NCBI GenBank assembly: GCA_964007475.1
Contig: OZ023273.1
Location: 12,661,922-12,725,921 of the forward strand
Origin: Hybos culiciformis
Taxonomy: Eukaryota; Arthropoda; Insecta; Diptera; Hybotidae
Length of the DNA stretch: 64,000 nucleotides
Direction: 5' to 3'
Positions within the stretch are counted from its first letter, which is position 1. Each line of letters starts with the position of its first letter. Under the pieces are notes generated by a model that was not told the origin of the DNA, searched no databases, and was given only the letters and a program-made list of their open reading frames with translations. Both the position numbers and the translations under genes were made by a program. Below, piece by piece: positions 1 through 35,249 of this stretch.

Positions 1-1231
1 TCAGTATTTTTCTTTGTTATACAAAAATTATTTAAGCCTTTACATTGCGATATTTAGAGAAATTATCTGCTTTTATCGAAGTGATATAAAATTCTTTTAA
101 TTCGTTTTTTTTTAATTTACAAATATAATTTATGCTATTTTCAATAGATATAGGTATTTGACATAGAAATTCAGAAAAAGTTATAATAATATGGAAACAA
201 TAAATCTGTAATTTTGAGCTTTAACATAAATTTTGAATAGATCATAAGAATTTGTCTAATTATCTAACTATAATTGTTATAATTATCCAATTAATTTGAT
301 ATTATCCTTCACTATAGAATATAATTAAAAATATAATTTTGTTTTAAATATTTGTAAGAGATAAATATTAATTTAAAATAATTCAAATGATTATTCTCAA
401 ATTCTAATTTAATCCATTTTACATTATTATAGTTAACAAGCAATTAACAACAAGAATTCATGCTCTTTATTTATTAATTTTCTATTATAAATTAACATAA
501 ATTTTAATTCACTTAACTAAAATCCAATCTCAATAATATATATTGTATATAATTACACAATACATACAATTGTACATATATGTATTTATGTAATGATAAA
601 ATTGAAATTCTGAAATGTATTTAAAATTTATTTAGAGGTTAATTAAATCAAAATATATATCAGTACAATGACTTTAAATTTGTTTTCTATGCCGTGATTA
701 TTATATTAGAAAATTTATATATTATGTACATATATAATAAAATTATAATAATAAAACAACGTCAAAACATTATTCACAGTTTATTATAAAACAAAATGTT
801 GCAAAAATTATTACAACAGTTCAGGTATAATTAACATGACATAATCATAATTATAACATCATTACTTTTCTATGTCTATAATGTCATTGCTGTATAATTA
901 TGATAAGCTAAAATTTATTTAGTCTGTTGTATATACAACAACTGCATAATATTATCTTTATTTGATTAAATTACAAGAATTTACACAGAGATATCTTTAT
1001 AATTTTGTGATTTTTAGAATTATTATTTTTTTTTTCCTCCTTAAAAATTAATGATTAACTTTATGGTTAAAAATTAAAAATAATAGGTATTAAAAAATAT
1101 TTGGAGAGAAAGTTTCTCGACTTAAACCTTAATAAAATAAAAATCTTCACAACAATAATATTTATTTAATTTTATGTTTCAAATTTTCAAAAAAAAAAAA
1201 TTCTATAATTTTAATTTTTATTCTTTTTCAG
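1..1231 (+). other. Upstream intron of the beta-tubulin gene (partial)
   Basis: This AT-rich stretch ends in a pyrimidine tract and AG at 1230-1231, directly before a beta-tubulin exon that opens at codon 175. It is therefore intron. The exons for the first 174 residues must lie before the window. I see no coding sequence or recognisable repeat in it. Confidence 0.8.
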
Positions 1232-24813
<23,582 letters not shown>

Positions 24814-24903
24814 AAAAAATGTTAAATTTTTTTTATTTATGATATTTTTAAATCATTATAAAAATGTATATCCAATATGTTTTATTTGCGAAAACAAAAA
24901 AAA

Positions 24904-24927
24904 AATAAAATTTTATTTCTGAATAAA
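24904..24927 (+). terminator. Candidate beta-tubulin polyadenylation signals
   Basis: Two AATAAA hexamers lie at 24904-24909 and 24922-24927, about 90-115 bp after the stop codon, a normal distance for a 3' end. In such AT-rich DNA the hexamer is frequent, so this is position-based inference. Confidence 0.5.
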
Positions 24928-27900
24928 AAGAACATTAGGCCTAATATCTTTTTATTTAACAATATAAAAAAACTTTAATAGTTTATTTATTTATTAAATG
25001 TTATACGCAAAATAATAGAACAAATAATGCTAAAATTTGCTATATTTAGTGTAATCATTATCTTTAGGTATTTAAATTACTCCCAAAGGAAATTAATTGA
25101 ATAATATACGCATATGTATAGTGTTCATATTATATGATTACATTTTTATTTGTTAACAAGTAATTCACAATCATCATCATTAATATGAACTTTGACAAAA
25201 AAAAAGAAGTAAATAATGTTCATTTTATGAGAATCATATAATATATAGTATCTAATAGGTTTTTTTTTTTTCGAAAATAATCATTAGTTTTATCAACACC
25301 TTGGTTTTTTATTTAATAGTTTTTTTTTTTTCGTATTAACGAACATTTCTAAATCAAAATATTTATTATTTATTAATTTTCTTCAAGCAACTAAAAAATA
25401 ACCGTCATAACTATTTATTTAAGGTATTATTTGCTGTTCATATACAAAAAAAAAATTCACTTGAAAGCTAATCTAATCTTCAAATTTTGTTAGCTTTAAA
25501 AGTTAAATAAACTAATACGCGGAATAGCATTCAAATTATGAATAAAACTATGAGATGACTATAAAAAATATTTTTACTTCTAAGAAAATAATGAAACAAC
25601 AGCAATAATAAGCTTTTAGAATTTTCTATATAAAATTAAACGTCTAAAAATAAAAACAATAAGCAATAATTCCAGGATATTTAACGAAAAACATAAATTT
25701 GAATATTTCGCTTCAAACTTTTTTCTACATGAATAAAGGATGTATAAATTATTTAACTTACAATTGTGAAATACTGAAAACCAGAGTAACCCTTAAATTC
25801 TCATAACAAATGTATAAAAATCAAATGTAAAATCTTTCGTCCCAATAAAATGTATAACATAGATCTATCGATACTGCCGAAAAGATTCACAGTCCAAATG
25901 GACGAACAGGATAGGTCATATACCTTGACAAAATGCAGTCAATTACGGGTAGGTATACTGCAATAATGCATTCACAAGATGATTGATGCTGAATAGTTTT
26001 ATAACTTATAACGACAGAGATTGAAATAACGACATATCTAGAAAGAATTAAGTAATAAAGAATTAAGAATAATATAGACTGCTAAAGCTGAAAATTCTTC
26101 GAGGAATAAGAAAAGAATTTTTTTTAAGAAAACTTAATAACACTCTGAAAGTTTCTTTTGTATATTTTCATAACTCTCTAATAGTTTCTCAAGTAATTAA
26201 CTATTAATTAAAAATTAATAAACATTAAAATATGATCCTCTTGACATCTTGATTAAGATGCTATGTTTAAATGTTTTATTTTTCCCATTAGAAGTTCATT
26301 CGCTCGAATTTGAACTCAGTTAAGAAACGAATAAAAAATATTTTCGAAATATATTTGAAGTTAATTATAATTTATATCGTACACAAAATTCTAAAGTATA
26401 AGTACATTGTTATATGTATATGAACCTGTTACCGACTTAAATAAAATAGATTGAATATCAGGTGCATACAAGTAAAATGTACAGAAAAGACGTATGACGA
26501 TGTACATATGTACATTCCAGCCCGATTTGTATTTAGGTACCTATATACATTATGTATGTTACTTCAACAAAATAATATTATTCAAAAATATGTGAAACAA
26601 AATTTTCATCATTTTTATCATAAATATTTAAAAAGTAAAGTTTATTCATCTTTTTTCTTAAAAGAAATGGGAAAAAAAAGAAACAAAATTCTTTTAAAAT
26701 TGTATTTTTAACACATAAACTCGTAGAGTAGATATTAATCTTAATATTTCAAAAATAAAGATTAAAAATAAATCTTTTAGTGAAACTTATAAATAACGTT
26801 TTTTTTTATTGTAAATTTTAGCATATAAACTTAATAAATTTTATCATAATAAAAAGGAATGCTATGGATTTTCCTATCTTTTGCTATATTTCATTATTTG
26901 AATTTATTTATTCCAAAAAAAAAAAAAAAAAAAACATACACTCACACATGTTTTCATAATTATGTCAAACCCTTTATGATAACGCACGCAACATATAGTT
27001 AGTTATATAATAGGGTTCCAAAATTATATAAAAAAAAGTCCAGGATAATATTACATATTGTTTTAGTGAGTATTCTAAAAACAAATTATTCAAAAATATT
27101 TATTCAAAAAAATAATACATAATCGAGTATGTACGAATATATCGAGTTTATACTGTCCGCAAAGGAAATCAAGATCTATCAAATTTAGATTGAAACTAAA
27201 ACTGCATATTTGTATCGATTCTAGTATTTGTGAAGTGTAAATTAGCTGATAATTTGTTCGACATGCGATTAAAAACTAGTTTCATTTTAACAAAATTATG
27301 ACTTCTTGACTATGTAGTAACTTTGATTTGTGATTTTTGTGAATAAAAAATTTGTTTTAAAGATGCTTATATCTAATGTACATAATTTTTGCCATCTCGA
27401 AATATTTTTCATTTCCAATTATATTTCAAAATTAATGAAAAATTGTTAATAAATTTCTAGATATTATTGAAACATCGAACTTCAATCCCTAAATTAATAT
27501 TATTAATGATAGTTTTCAATATTGTATAATATTAGAATTGTTTTCTTACTAACCATAATGACTATAACAATATCAAATAATTTAAAATAAATGAGGACTC
27601 ATAATTTTAATTAATGACATTGAACTAAATTTTGATATAATCGAATTGTTGTTGTAATCTATATAATTATTCCGATTTTATGAGATAATAAAAATAGTGT
27701 AATTTTAGATTCATATTGCATTGAAAATATATTACTGATTGATGATTGTTATATGCATAACTCTTAGTTGATATAATTTCGGGAAATTTATTATATAACA
27801 TAGCACGACTTTTAAATATTTTAATACCAAATTTTGCTTTTTTAAATTTAAAAAAAAAAGTCAAATAATTAAACTGTAAAAATGTCTCCAATTTTAATTT

Positions 27901-28735
27901 TTTCTGGTTCTGTTTTTTGTGTCAAAAAAAATAAGTAAAAAACATATCCGCCAAAAATCTTAAAATATTACATATAAAGTTTTATTCTTTGTAAGATACA
28001 TATACTAAAAGGTTTTAGAAAATCTGATATATTATAGATAGTATGATAAAACCAAAAAAAATTATAGGTAAGGAAGAAAATAACATTGAAAAAAATAATT
28101 GGTTTTTAAATCTGAAACCTATTTTTAACTTTGCATATTGACGGAAATTTTCTTGATATTATTTTATCCTATCTATGAAAATAATTTTTCTAGCCTCTAG
28201 GAATGAATTTATAAAATATTCTTTCTTAAAAAAATATTTAAAAAAAAATAAAGAAAGGAATATGTTTTTTCCCTTGTAACAAAACATTACAGAGAAAAGA
28301 ACAGTTCAACATCAACAACTAAAGTCTAAATACTTAAGAGATTTATTATAAAATATCAAAAGAAAAAGAATACAGAAAACTTTCTTCTTTTTTTTTTTTT
28401 GTTTTTTAAATAATTTTATTTTTTTTAAGAAAAAATTCTTTCAAATATTTATCTTTAATGTTTTTCTCTCTCCAAGCTATTACCTTCATCACTTTTACAA
28501 AAAAAAAAAAAGAAATGAAAATTTCATAAAAGAAAAATCAAAATAACAACCATATCTATACCAGTTTAGTTAAATACTATAAATCAAAATTTCATAAAAA
28601 GGACTTTGTTTTACAAGCTAAAACTATCCAATCCACTTCATTTATACAAACTTATTTTATTTTACAATACACTGTTAAAAAATCAAAATTGATTTTATTA
28701 TAAAATTTGATTTTTTCTTTCGCTTAACTTATATT

Positions 28736-28813
28736 TTTCTTTTTTAAGTAAATATTATATGGAAATTTTATAACTCTTCTTTTTTAAGTAAATATTATAT
28801 GGAAATTTTATAA
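28736..28813. repeat. Two-copy tandem duplication, period 40
   Basis: A block of about 36 bp beginning CTTTTTTAAGTAAATATTA and ending in GGAAATTTTATAA is repeated at 40 bp spacing with almost no change. The near-identity suggests a recent duplication. Confidence 0.8.
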
Positions 28814-29863
28814 TAATTTGCAATGTCATTTCAAAGTTTGTATGAACCTAATAACTGGATACATTAATTTTAAAAATTTGATGATTAATTTTTTTTAATC
28901 GTATTAACTTAAATCAAATCATTCAAAAACACAATTTTTTCTTGCATTATATACATACTACGGTAAATATCTACTTATATATCCTTTACTTTAAAACCCT
29001 TTTCCTGGGAAATTTCCTGCTAAAATTCACTTTTTGTTACAAAAATTGCCTATTCCAACAATAATTGAGAAATTGATGTTTTGAAAAAGTAAAAAATTTT
29101 TGGCATAGTAAATTTATATCTAAATCTAAGTTAAAATATTAAAAGTTTTTTATTATATAAATTTTGATATCTTTTTTTTACTAACATTCAACAACCATAA
29201 AAAAGGGATAAAGATTTGAATTATATGTCCTTTTTTTTATTCACAGGACAGCATAAAAATAAACGAAAATCAAAAAACCAAAAAATTGCAAAAAGCCTAT
29301 TTGTCAATATCAACTGTCACATTAGTGCAATAACAAATATGTAATATTACATTAATGTTTTTTTCTTGTTTTTAAGAAAAAAATGAGTTAGATGTTGGAA
29401 ACGGAAAATGACATAAAAATCATATAAACAATGTATACTGTGCATACAAATTTATAGCACAACTTTATATTAATGACAAATTTAACTACATAACTATATA
29501 TTTTTTTAGATTACTAAGTAACTCGAAAGAAACGTTTTATTGAATTAGAAATTAGGTGGTAAAATATGTTCGTCTATCAGTGACTATTTTCGGAAATAAG
29601 TTCTTAAATAAATAAAAAAGTACTTTTGTGACATTCGTAGAATTTTTTTATTGACTTTAAAAACATAGCAATTCTAATATTTCTTTTTAACATTAATTTT
29701 TAAAGCGGTTCCGAATAGATAAGATACAATAAATATTTAGTTTATTATTAATCGGATCGACATAATCATCATTATCAATTTCCTTTAAGCTCTTAAGGAG
29801 CATAGAGCCTCTAGAGAGGTTTGATTGCCTAAAATTTCGATTGGCATATGGATATGGCGCAGC

Positions 29864-31005
29864 CATAGGCGCCCGGAGGGGGGGGGGGGGCAAGGGGGGG
29901 CCTTGGCCCCTCCCTGGCGTTGATGAAGAAAATAAAACTTAATCAGCGATGAGACCTAAACACTAATCTCGTACAAATTAGAAACGCGATTTTAATTTAA
30001 ATAATATTAGAATGTTTGTCATTTTTCAAACGAAAAAAAAAACTTATTATCTCGCACAATAACTTTTTTATAAGAACCCTTGCTTGCTCTTAAATTTTAC
30101 TTTTTTAATAGGCTAAGAAATTTCGAGAACATTTAAATTAGAAATTTTAGATTTTAATTTTTTCAGATTTTTATGTCATGCAGTATTTAAATTGTTTTAA
30201 ATAAATTATTCAATTTTTTTTTTTTTTTTTCAAATTTTTCGATTTTTGAGTCACGGGTAAAAATACAAAAATATTTATAAATTTTGGAATTTCTAAATGC
30301 ACGGAATTCCAGATATTCCTTTTTCATATTTCGCTTAGTGAAGAGCAACACATTTATGAAAAAAGAATTCCTTTTCTGGTTACTTTTATGATAGAGACAT
30401 TGTCGAAGTAGTTCACGCAAGTTTACGAAACTTCGCCACCCGACGTAAAAAAGAAAATCACCGTTCAGTTACAAAAAAAAATAACTGTTCAGTTACAAAA
30501 AAATAAAGCAATTGCATTTCTTAATATCTATGGTGTAGAAATATCTATGATGTATAAATATAAAAGATTAATTTTTTAACTTTTACGCCGGAGAAGTTCA
30601 ATTTACGTGTTTGAGTATAATACGCCTCAAAAAGTTTCATATAATGTGTCTTTTTTATGTCGCATACGTGCATAAACTACGTCTAAAATATCTTCGTTGG
30701 TTTTGTTTTTCTTCCAATTGGCGAGTTACTGAAAGTTTTGGAACGATTCGGAAGGTATCTGGTTTTTTTTTCTTTATATATGCATTGTATATTATTTATT
30801 TTATCCAGCAAGTGAATTCGTTTATTAAAAATGTTAATTTATGTTTGTTATTTTTTAGATTCATATAAGATTCATATAAGATACATGTAACTCAATTCTC
30901 AACACATTTTTTTTATATTCATCGTTGAAGAAAAACATGTTTATAAGTTTTTTAAAAAATTTTTCTTGCCCCCCCCCCCTAGAAAAAATCCTGCGGGCGC
31001 CTATG
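29864..31005. mobile_element. hAT-like non-autonomous DNA transposon with G-run ends
   Basis: The left end reads CATAGGCGCCCG and the right end is its exact reverse complement, CGGGCGCCTATG. The 8 bp word GGCGCAGC occurs at 29856-29863 and 31006-31013, abutting both ends, so this is a real insertion with a target duplication. Just inside each terminus is a run of 12 or more G (on the strand read inward) followed by CAAG. The 8 bp duplication suggests a hAT-like element, although the first bases do not fit the hAT consensus perfectly. The element is 1142 bp. Open frames inside it, near 30.2 and 30.6 kb, are low-complexity and show no transposase. Confidence 0.8.
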
Positions 31006-31233
31006 GGCGCAGCCATCTCACCAATTTGTTTTATAAATGTTTCGGTGCTGTAAATTTTCTATTAGCTCAAAAGTGTCTCTCTTATCAGTTATGACACAGT
31101 TGATACCACGATCAGAGGCTGGTTACCAGATGCTTTTATATATTTTAATGCGTAGGAGATCGTTATGTTGTATTTAGTGCTATAGAATTTAGATCACTAA
31201 ATGGAGTATTATATGCGTCAATACACATGCAAT

Positions 31234-31297
31234 CATTTAGATGCATCTGCGTAAAAAAATGAAGTCATTTAGATGCATCAGCGTATATAATGAAGAA
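31234..31297. repeat. Two-copy tandem duplication, period 32
   Basis: CATTTAGATGCATC(T/A)GCGTA followed by an AT-rich part ending in ATGAAG occurs twice, starting at 31234 and 31266. It sits directly before the long inverted repeat. Confidence 0.75.
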
Positions 31298-31300
31298 ATA

Positions 31301-31592
31301 ATACCATTGAGTAATAATATTTATAAGAGGGTCAGAATTCATACAAGTAAATTTCAGAATTTTTTTTTCAAATAACTCAAAAATTATGACAATATTTTCA
31401 ATGTATAGAATAAAAATTTCATACTCAAATGTGTTTATTCTTAATACAATAATAAAAATAATAAAATTAAGAATAAACACATTTGAGCTAAAAAATTTTA
31501 CTCAATACATTCAAAATATTGTCATAATTTTTGAAAAAAATTTACTTGTATGAATTCTGTCCCTCTTATAAATATTATTACTCAATGGTAAT
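31301..31592. repeat. Long hairpin-forming inverted repeat
   Basis: The left arm, from ATACCATTGAGTAATAATAT at 31301, is mirrored by the right arm ending in ATTACTCAATGGTAAT at 31592. Matching continues inward through TACAAGTAAATTT, TTATGACAATATT and CAAATGTGTTTATTCTTAA, to a loop of about 20 bases near 31450-31466. Each arm is about 125-145 bp, with a few mismatches and small gaps. An open frame on the minus strand across it is a by-product. It could be a foldback MITE or a local inverted duplication; I see no target duplication. Confidence 0.85.
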
Positions 31593-31711
31593 ACCTAAAC
31601 AAACATAATATCTCTCACAATATTTCAAGTCAGCCAAATACAAAAAAAAAATGAGAAAAAATGAGAACTACGTAATTCATACACAAAAATAATATCACTG
31701 ACACTCACAAA

Positions 31712-32130
31712 GAAATTAAAATAAAATTAACAAGTAACATTTCCCTTTTTTTCTTTTATATCTAAAAGAAAGAGAAATTAAAATAAAATTAACGTGGAAA
31801 ATTTCCCTTTTTATCTTTTATCTCTAAAAGAAAGAGAAATTAAAATAAAATTAACGTGGAATTTTCCTTTTTTTCTTTTATCTCTAAAAGAAAGAGAAAT
31901 TAAAATAAAATTAACGTGGAACATTTCCCTTTTTTAACTTTTATCTCTAAAAGAAAGAGAAATTAAAATAAAATGAACGTGGAACATTTCCCTTTTTTTT
32001 CTTTTATCTCTAAAAGAAAGAGAAATTAAAATAAAATTAACGTGGAAAATTCCCCTTTTTTTCTTTTATCTCTAAAAGAAAGAGAAATTAAAATAAAATT
32101 AACGTGGAACATTTCCCTTTTTTCCTTTTT
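31712..32130. repeat. Minisatellite, seven copies of a 60-63 bp unit
   Basis: Units start with GAAATTAAAATAAAATTAAC at 31712, 31774, 31836, 31896, 31959, 32022 and 32084. They continue through GTGGAACATTTCCC, a T-run and CTTTTATCTCTAAAAG. The T-run plus TCTC plus AAAAGAAAG segment can fold, so each unit contains a small stem-loop. Copies differ mainly in T-run length and a few bases; the first copy has AACAAGTAAC instead of AACGTGGAAC. Confidence 0.93.
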
Positions 32131-32363
32131 TATTATATATTATCTCTATATTCTCTCTTTGCAACTACCTCTCCTCTCCCCTACGCATTAAAGCAGTATA
32201 TAAGATATGTTAACAAAATTTGTTATAACAACTCGTTGTCTATACACACAAACACATAGAAGTTAGGGATTTTAAGTGCTCAAAAAGTTATTGGTTTTTA
32301 AATCCGTAGAGTTTTAATTCAGTTTTAATATAATACATAAATAATTTCTATAATTATCTATAT

Positions 32364-32711
32364 CAGACAAGCTCAAACTGCGGTTCATGAGCCGCATGCG
32401 GCTCTTTGGATTTTTATTGTGGTTCAATAAATTATTAAGTTGTATTCTAATTGAAATTTTCTATTTTATTATAGAATTTTAATATAATTTTTCAGATTTT
32501 CGTGCACATTAAAAGTAATTTTTAAATGTATTAAATGTAATATTGAAGTTTTTTTTTATTTAATAAACTTATTGAAGATAATAATTTTAAAAAAATGCTA
32601 AAAATGATAATAAAATTTAAATTTAAGTTTGCATTGATAATTTTGCGGCTCTACAGTATTTTACGATTTTCGAATATGGCTCTCCCGACATAAACGTTTT
32701 AGCACCCCTTA
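32364..32711. mobile_element. Degenerate hAT-like element (probable)
   Basis: The left end CAGACAAGCTCAAACTGCGG and the right end, reversed AAGGGGTGCTAAAACG, share the GCTCAAAC/GCTAAAAC core. A perfect 16 bp palindrome, GAGCCGCATGCGGCTC, lies at 32389-32404, and GCGGCTCT recurs near 32644. This layout is seen in widespread hAT-derived repeats whose ends read CAG...CTCAAACT...GCCGCATGCGGC. No target duplication is visible and the terminal bases have decayed, so the boundaries are approximate. Confidence 0.5.
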
Positions 32712-34690
32712 TTATAAATTTACAATAAACCATATATAGGTATTCTATGTTCTTGTGCGTACACATTTATTAATTTTTGTTATTTATTTATTTCATAAAT
32801 TTACTAATTTACAAACTTCACAGATCTTGAATTAATCTACAATTTTAATCTACTTAATACAATAAATTTATTATAAATATAAATATAAAAAAAAATTTCT
32901 CTCACTCACTCTTCTAAGAAAATATATTTAATTAGAAAATTAAGAGAACAAGAATTATACTTATTCACTAAAAGACTTTAGCAGTATTTTTTTTTTATTA
33001 TTTCATTTTTAGACATATTGAAATCAATATTATTTACAGTTAAATTAAATAACCTAGAACAATTTTAAATAGGTTCAAAGTAACCCTAATTAGGTCCATG
33101 TTAAGAATTAATAAATAAATAAAGAACTGATAAACAAATAAATTTAAAATAAACATAAGTTATTATAATTTAGTTATATATCGGACATTTCAATATTTGT
33201 ACAGTGTTTTTTAACTTTTTTAATTAAAATTAGAAAAATACTCCATCTGATGCAATATCAAAAAAATATTATGAATATAATTTGTTTCATTCAATCAAAG
33301 AAACTTTAATAATTTCTCAAAACACTCAGCAGATAGCGTTATGTAGTATTAATTCAGTTTAATCAGTCAGGAAGAATATGAAAATACGATATTATAATAT
33401 TCATATCTAAAATAAATTCAGATAGATAGAATAAGAAGAAGAATAAGTGAAATTTTTGACAACAATAAATAATATAAATTCACTCTTTAGATAAAATTCA
33501 CAAATATGACCTATTCACTCATTTCCTAATGCACATTCACAATAGACTTCAGTTCAGTATAGAGATTTTTCAAAGTAAAAAAGTAATATGGTATGTATCT
33601 CCACTATATATCTATTTGTAAAAATGTGAGTAAATTGAACAAAATCTATTCAATAAAAAACTTATATAAACTTATGCGAAACTTGTATCACCCTGAATAG
33701 GGAAAATTTATGTACCTACTTAGTTTTATAAAATAATATTTTTATTAACTTTTGACGGAATCTACAAAATTTTTGTTAAGATTATTTTTCTAACTAGATG
33801 GCCACCCAGAAAAAATGAGAATAAATTGAGTACAAATACAAAAGAGTATGTCGTGTACGAGATACTACGGTATCAAAAAAAATTGTATACAAAAAAATAA
33901 TTACTCAATCAGAAAAAATATAAATAATGTATTTTATGAGTTAAGTTTTGAGTGTTATTGACATAAGTCTCTAGAAAAAAAAAAGTTTAAAAATGGAATG
34001 AAAAAAATTATCTAATAAAATATCAGTATTTTATTTAAAATAAAAAATTAATAAATTGAAATTACAAAAAAAATTAAATTAATTAATTTCTATATTAGAG
34101 AATAAATAATTTATTTAAGAAATTGAAAAAAGAAAGAACAAAGAAAAAAAAGTATTAAGTTGTTGGGACTGGGAGAGCCTGACAAATTATTTCTCTGCAA
34201 CTGCAAACAACTGTGAAAAACCAATCGAATTAAAAAAAAAATGTAAATATTATTTTATTCCATTTTAATTTATTGTAAATTCAATTCAAAATTAAAAAAA
34301 AAAATTACAATAAAGCTGCAGAAGGTCATTTTAAGACAAAATTTTGTTTTCAAAACAAAAATTAAAAACAAAAACAAAAATTTGTTTGAAAAAAAAAATA
34401 AAAAAAGAATTAATTAAAATCTAAAGAAGACAATCTAAAAATAAATAAAATTGAAAGTGTTGTGTGTACCTAATTTTTATTCTTTGCTTTGTGGATTACT
34501 TGCCAGCGAAAAAAAAACACCACAGAAATTTAACCCTTTATGGTGTTTCGCTAAATAGGTATGCCTAACTTTTCGGCATAGATAAAAAATTTTAATATGT
34601 AAAGTAGGTAGGTGGGTACCTAGATAGGTATTCCATGATCTCCATTCTTAGTTTTATTCAGACTCCAAATAAGAGCTTAGTTTTTTTGGA
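32712..34690. other. Gene-free AT-rich stretch
   Basis: I see no coding sequence, RNA gene or organised repeat here, only AT-rich DNA with A-runs. Confidence 0.65.
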
Positions 34691-34843
34691 ACTCTTCCGT
34701 TAGCCGGGCGCAAATGTACGGCGCAAAAAATTTTACGGCGCAAATTTGAAATGTTACTGAAAACTTTTGGAAAAGGTAAAAAAATTTGCGACTTGATTGA
34801 TAATTTTTTGCGCCGTACATTTGCGCCCGGCTAACGGAAAAGT
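34691..34843. mobile_element. Small palindromic MITE, about 153 bp
   Basis: Positions 34691-34732 (ACTCTTCCGTTAGCCGGGCG through GCGCAAAAAATT) are repeated in reverse complement at 34802-34843 with a single mismatch over 42 bases. The 69 bp between contain another ACGGCGCAAA copy. Near-perfect long terminal inverted repeats with a short core define a MITE, and the near-identity of the arms suggests either a young insertion or hairpin-driven conversion. No unambiguous target duplication is visible in the T-rich flanks, so the superfamily is unknown. Confidence 0.82.
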
Positions 34844-34939
34844 ACCGTTTTTTTTTTTTAATAATTGAATAAATCTATTGATTCTCTATTTTCATTCACA
34901 AAAACATATTCTTGTGGCACTGACGTTTTTATTATCAAA

Positions 34940-35235
34940 TTTCGTCGAAAATTGAACCTCCCTTCCGTTCTCTCTTCCACCCTTGCTTCCTCCCACCCTT
35001 GCTTCCTCCCACCCTTTGTTTGTGTGTTTAATCATTTCCTGTACCAAATTTGAATGAAGTCGGAAGAACTTTTGAAGTCCTCCACAGGGGTGGTCAATCA
35101 ATCTTTAAAATACCCGATAACGACCCCCGACCTGAGACAAAGACATGGGGTAAGTATGAAAACGATCGGTTGAGGAGATCAGGAGCCTGTTCGTAACTAA
35201 TAGACAAAAAAACAGACCTTGAGTTTTATATACAT
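34940..35235. mobile_element. Possible transposable-element remnant
   Basis: Base composition rises abruptly here compared with the flanks. The stretch holds CCACCCTTGCTTCCTCC duplicated in tandem near 34978, then AACGATCGGTTGAGGAGAT and a CTGTTCGTAACTAATAGACA stretch that resembles the 3' tails of insect non-LTR or RTE-like repeats ending in CAGAC words. No reading frame remains. Assignment is by general resemblance only. Confidence 0.35.
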
Positions 35236-35249
35236 AAATATATGTATAT

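Larger units (their letters stand above)
24814..29863. other. Gene-free stretch after beta-tubulin
   Basis: Apart from the tubulin 3' untranslated region and the period-40 duplication near 28.75 kb, I see only AT-rich DNA with homopolymer runs. The open frames here (for example near 26.5 and 27.7 kb) have a composition expected by chance and no recognisable domain. Confidence 0.7.

Noticed and set aside
29693..29893. Frame beginning MPPPPLRAP
   Set aside because: The prolines come from the G-run at the transposon end, so it is not a coding signal.
31265..31480. 71-residue minus-strand frame
   Set aside because: It falls across the arms of the inverted repeat and has chance composition.
34500..34560. 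Short inverted words around ACACCACAG and TGGTGTTTCGC
   Set aside because: Too short and imperfect to call an element or RNA structure.
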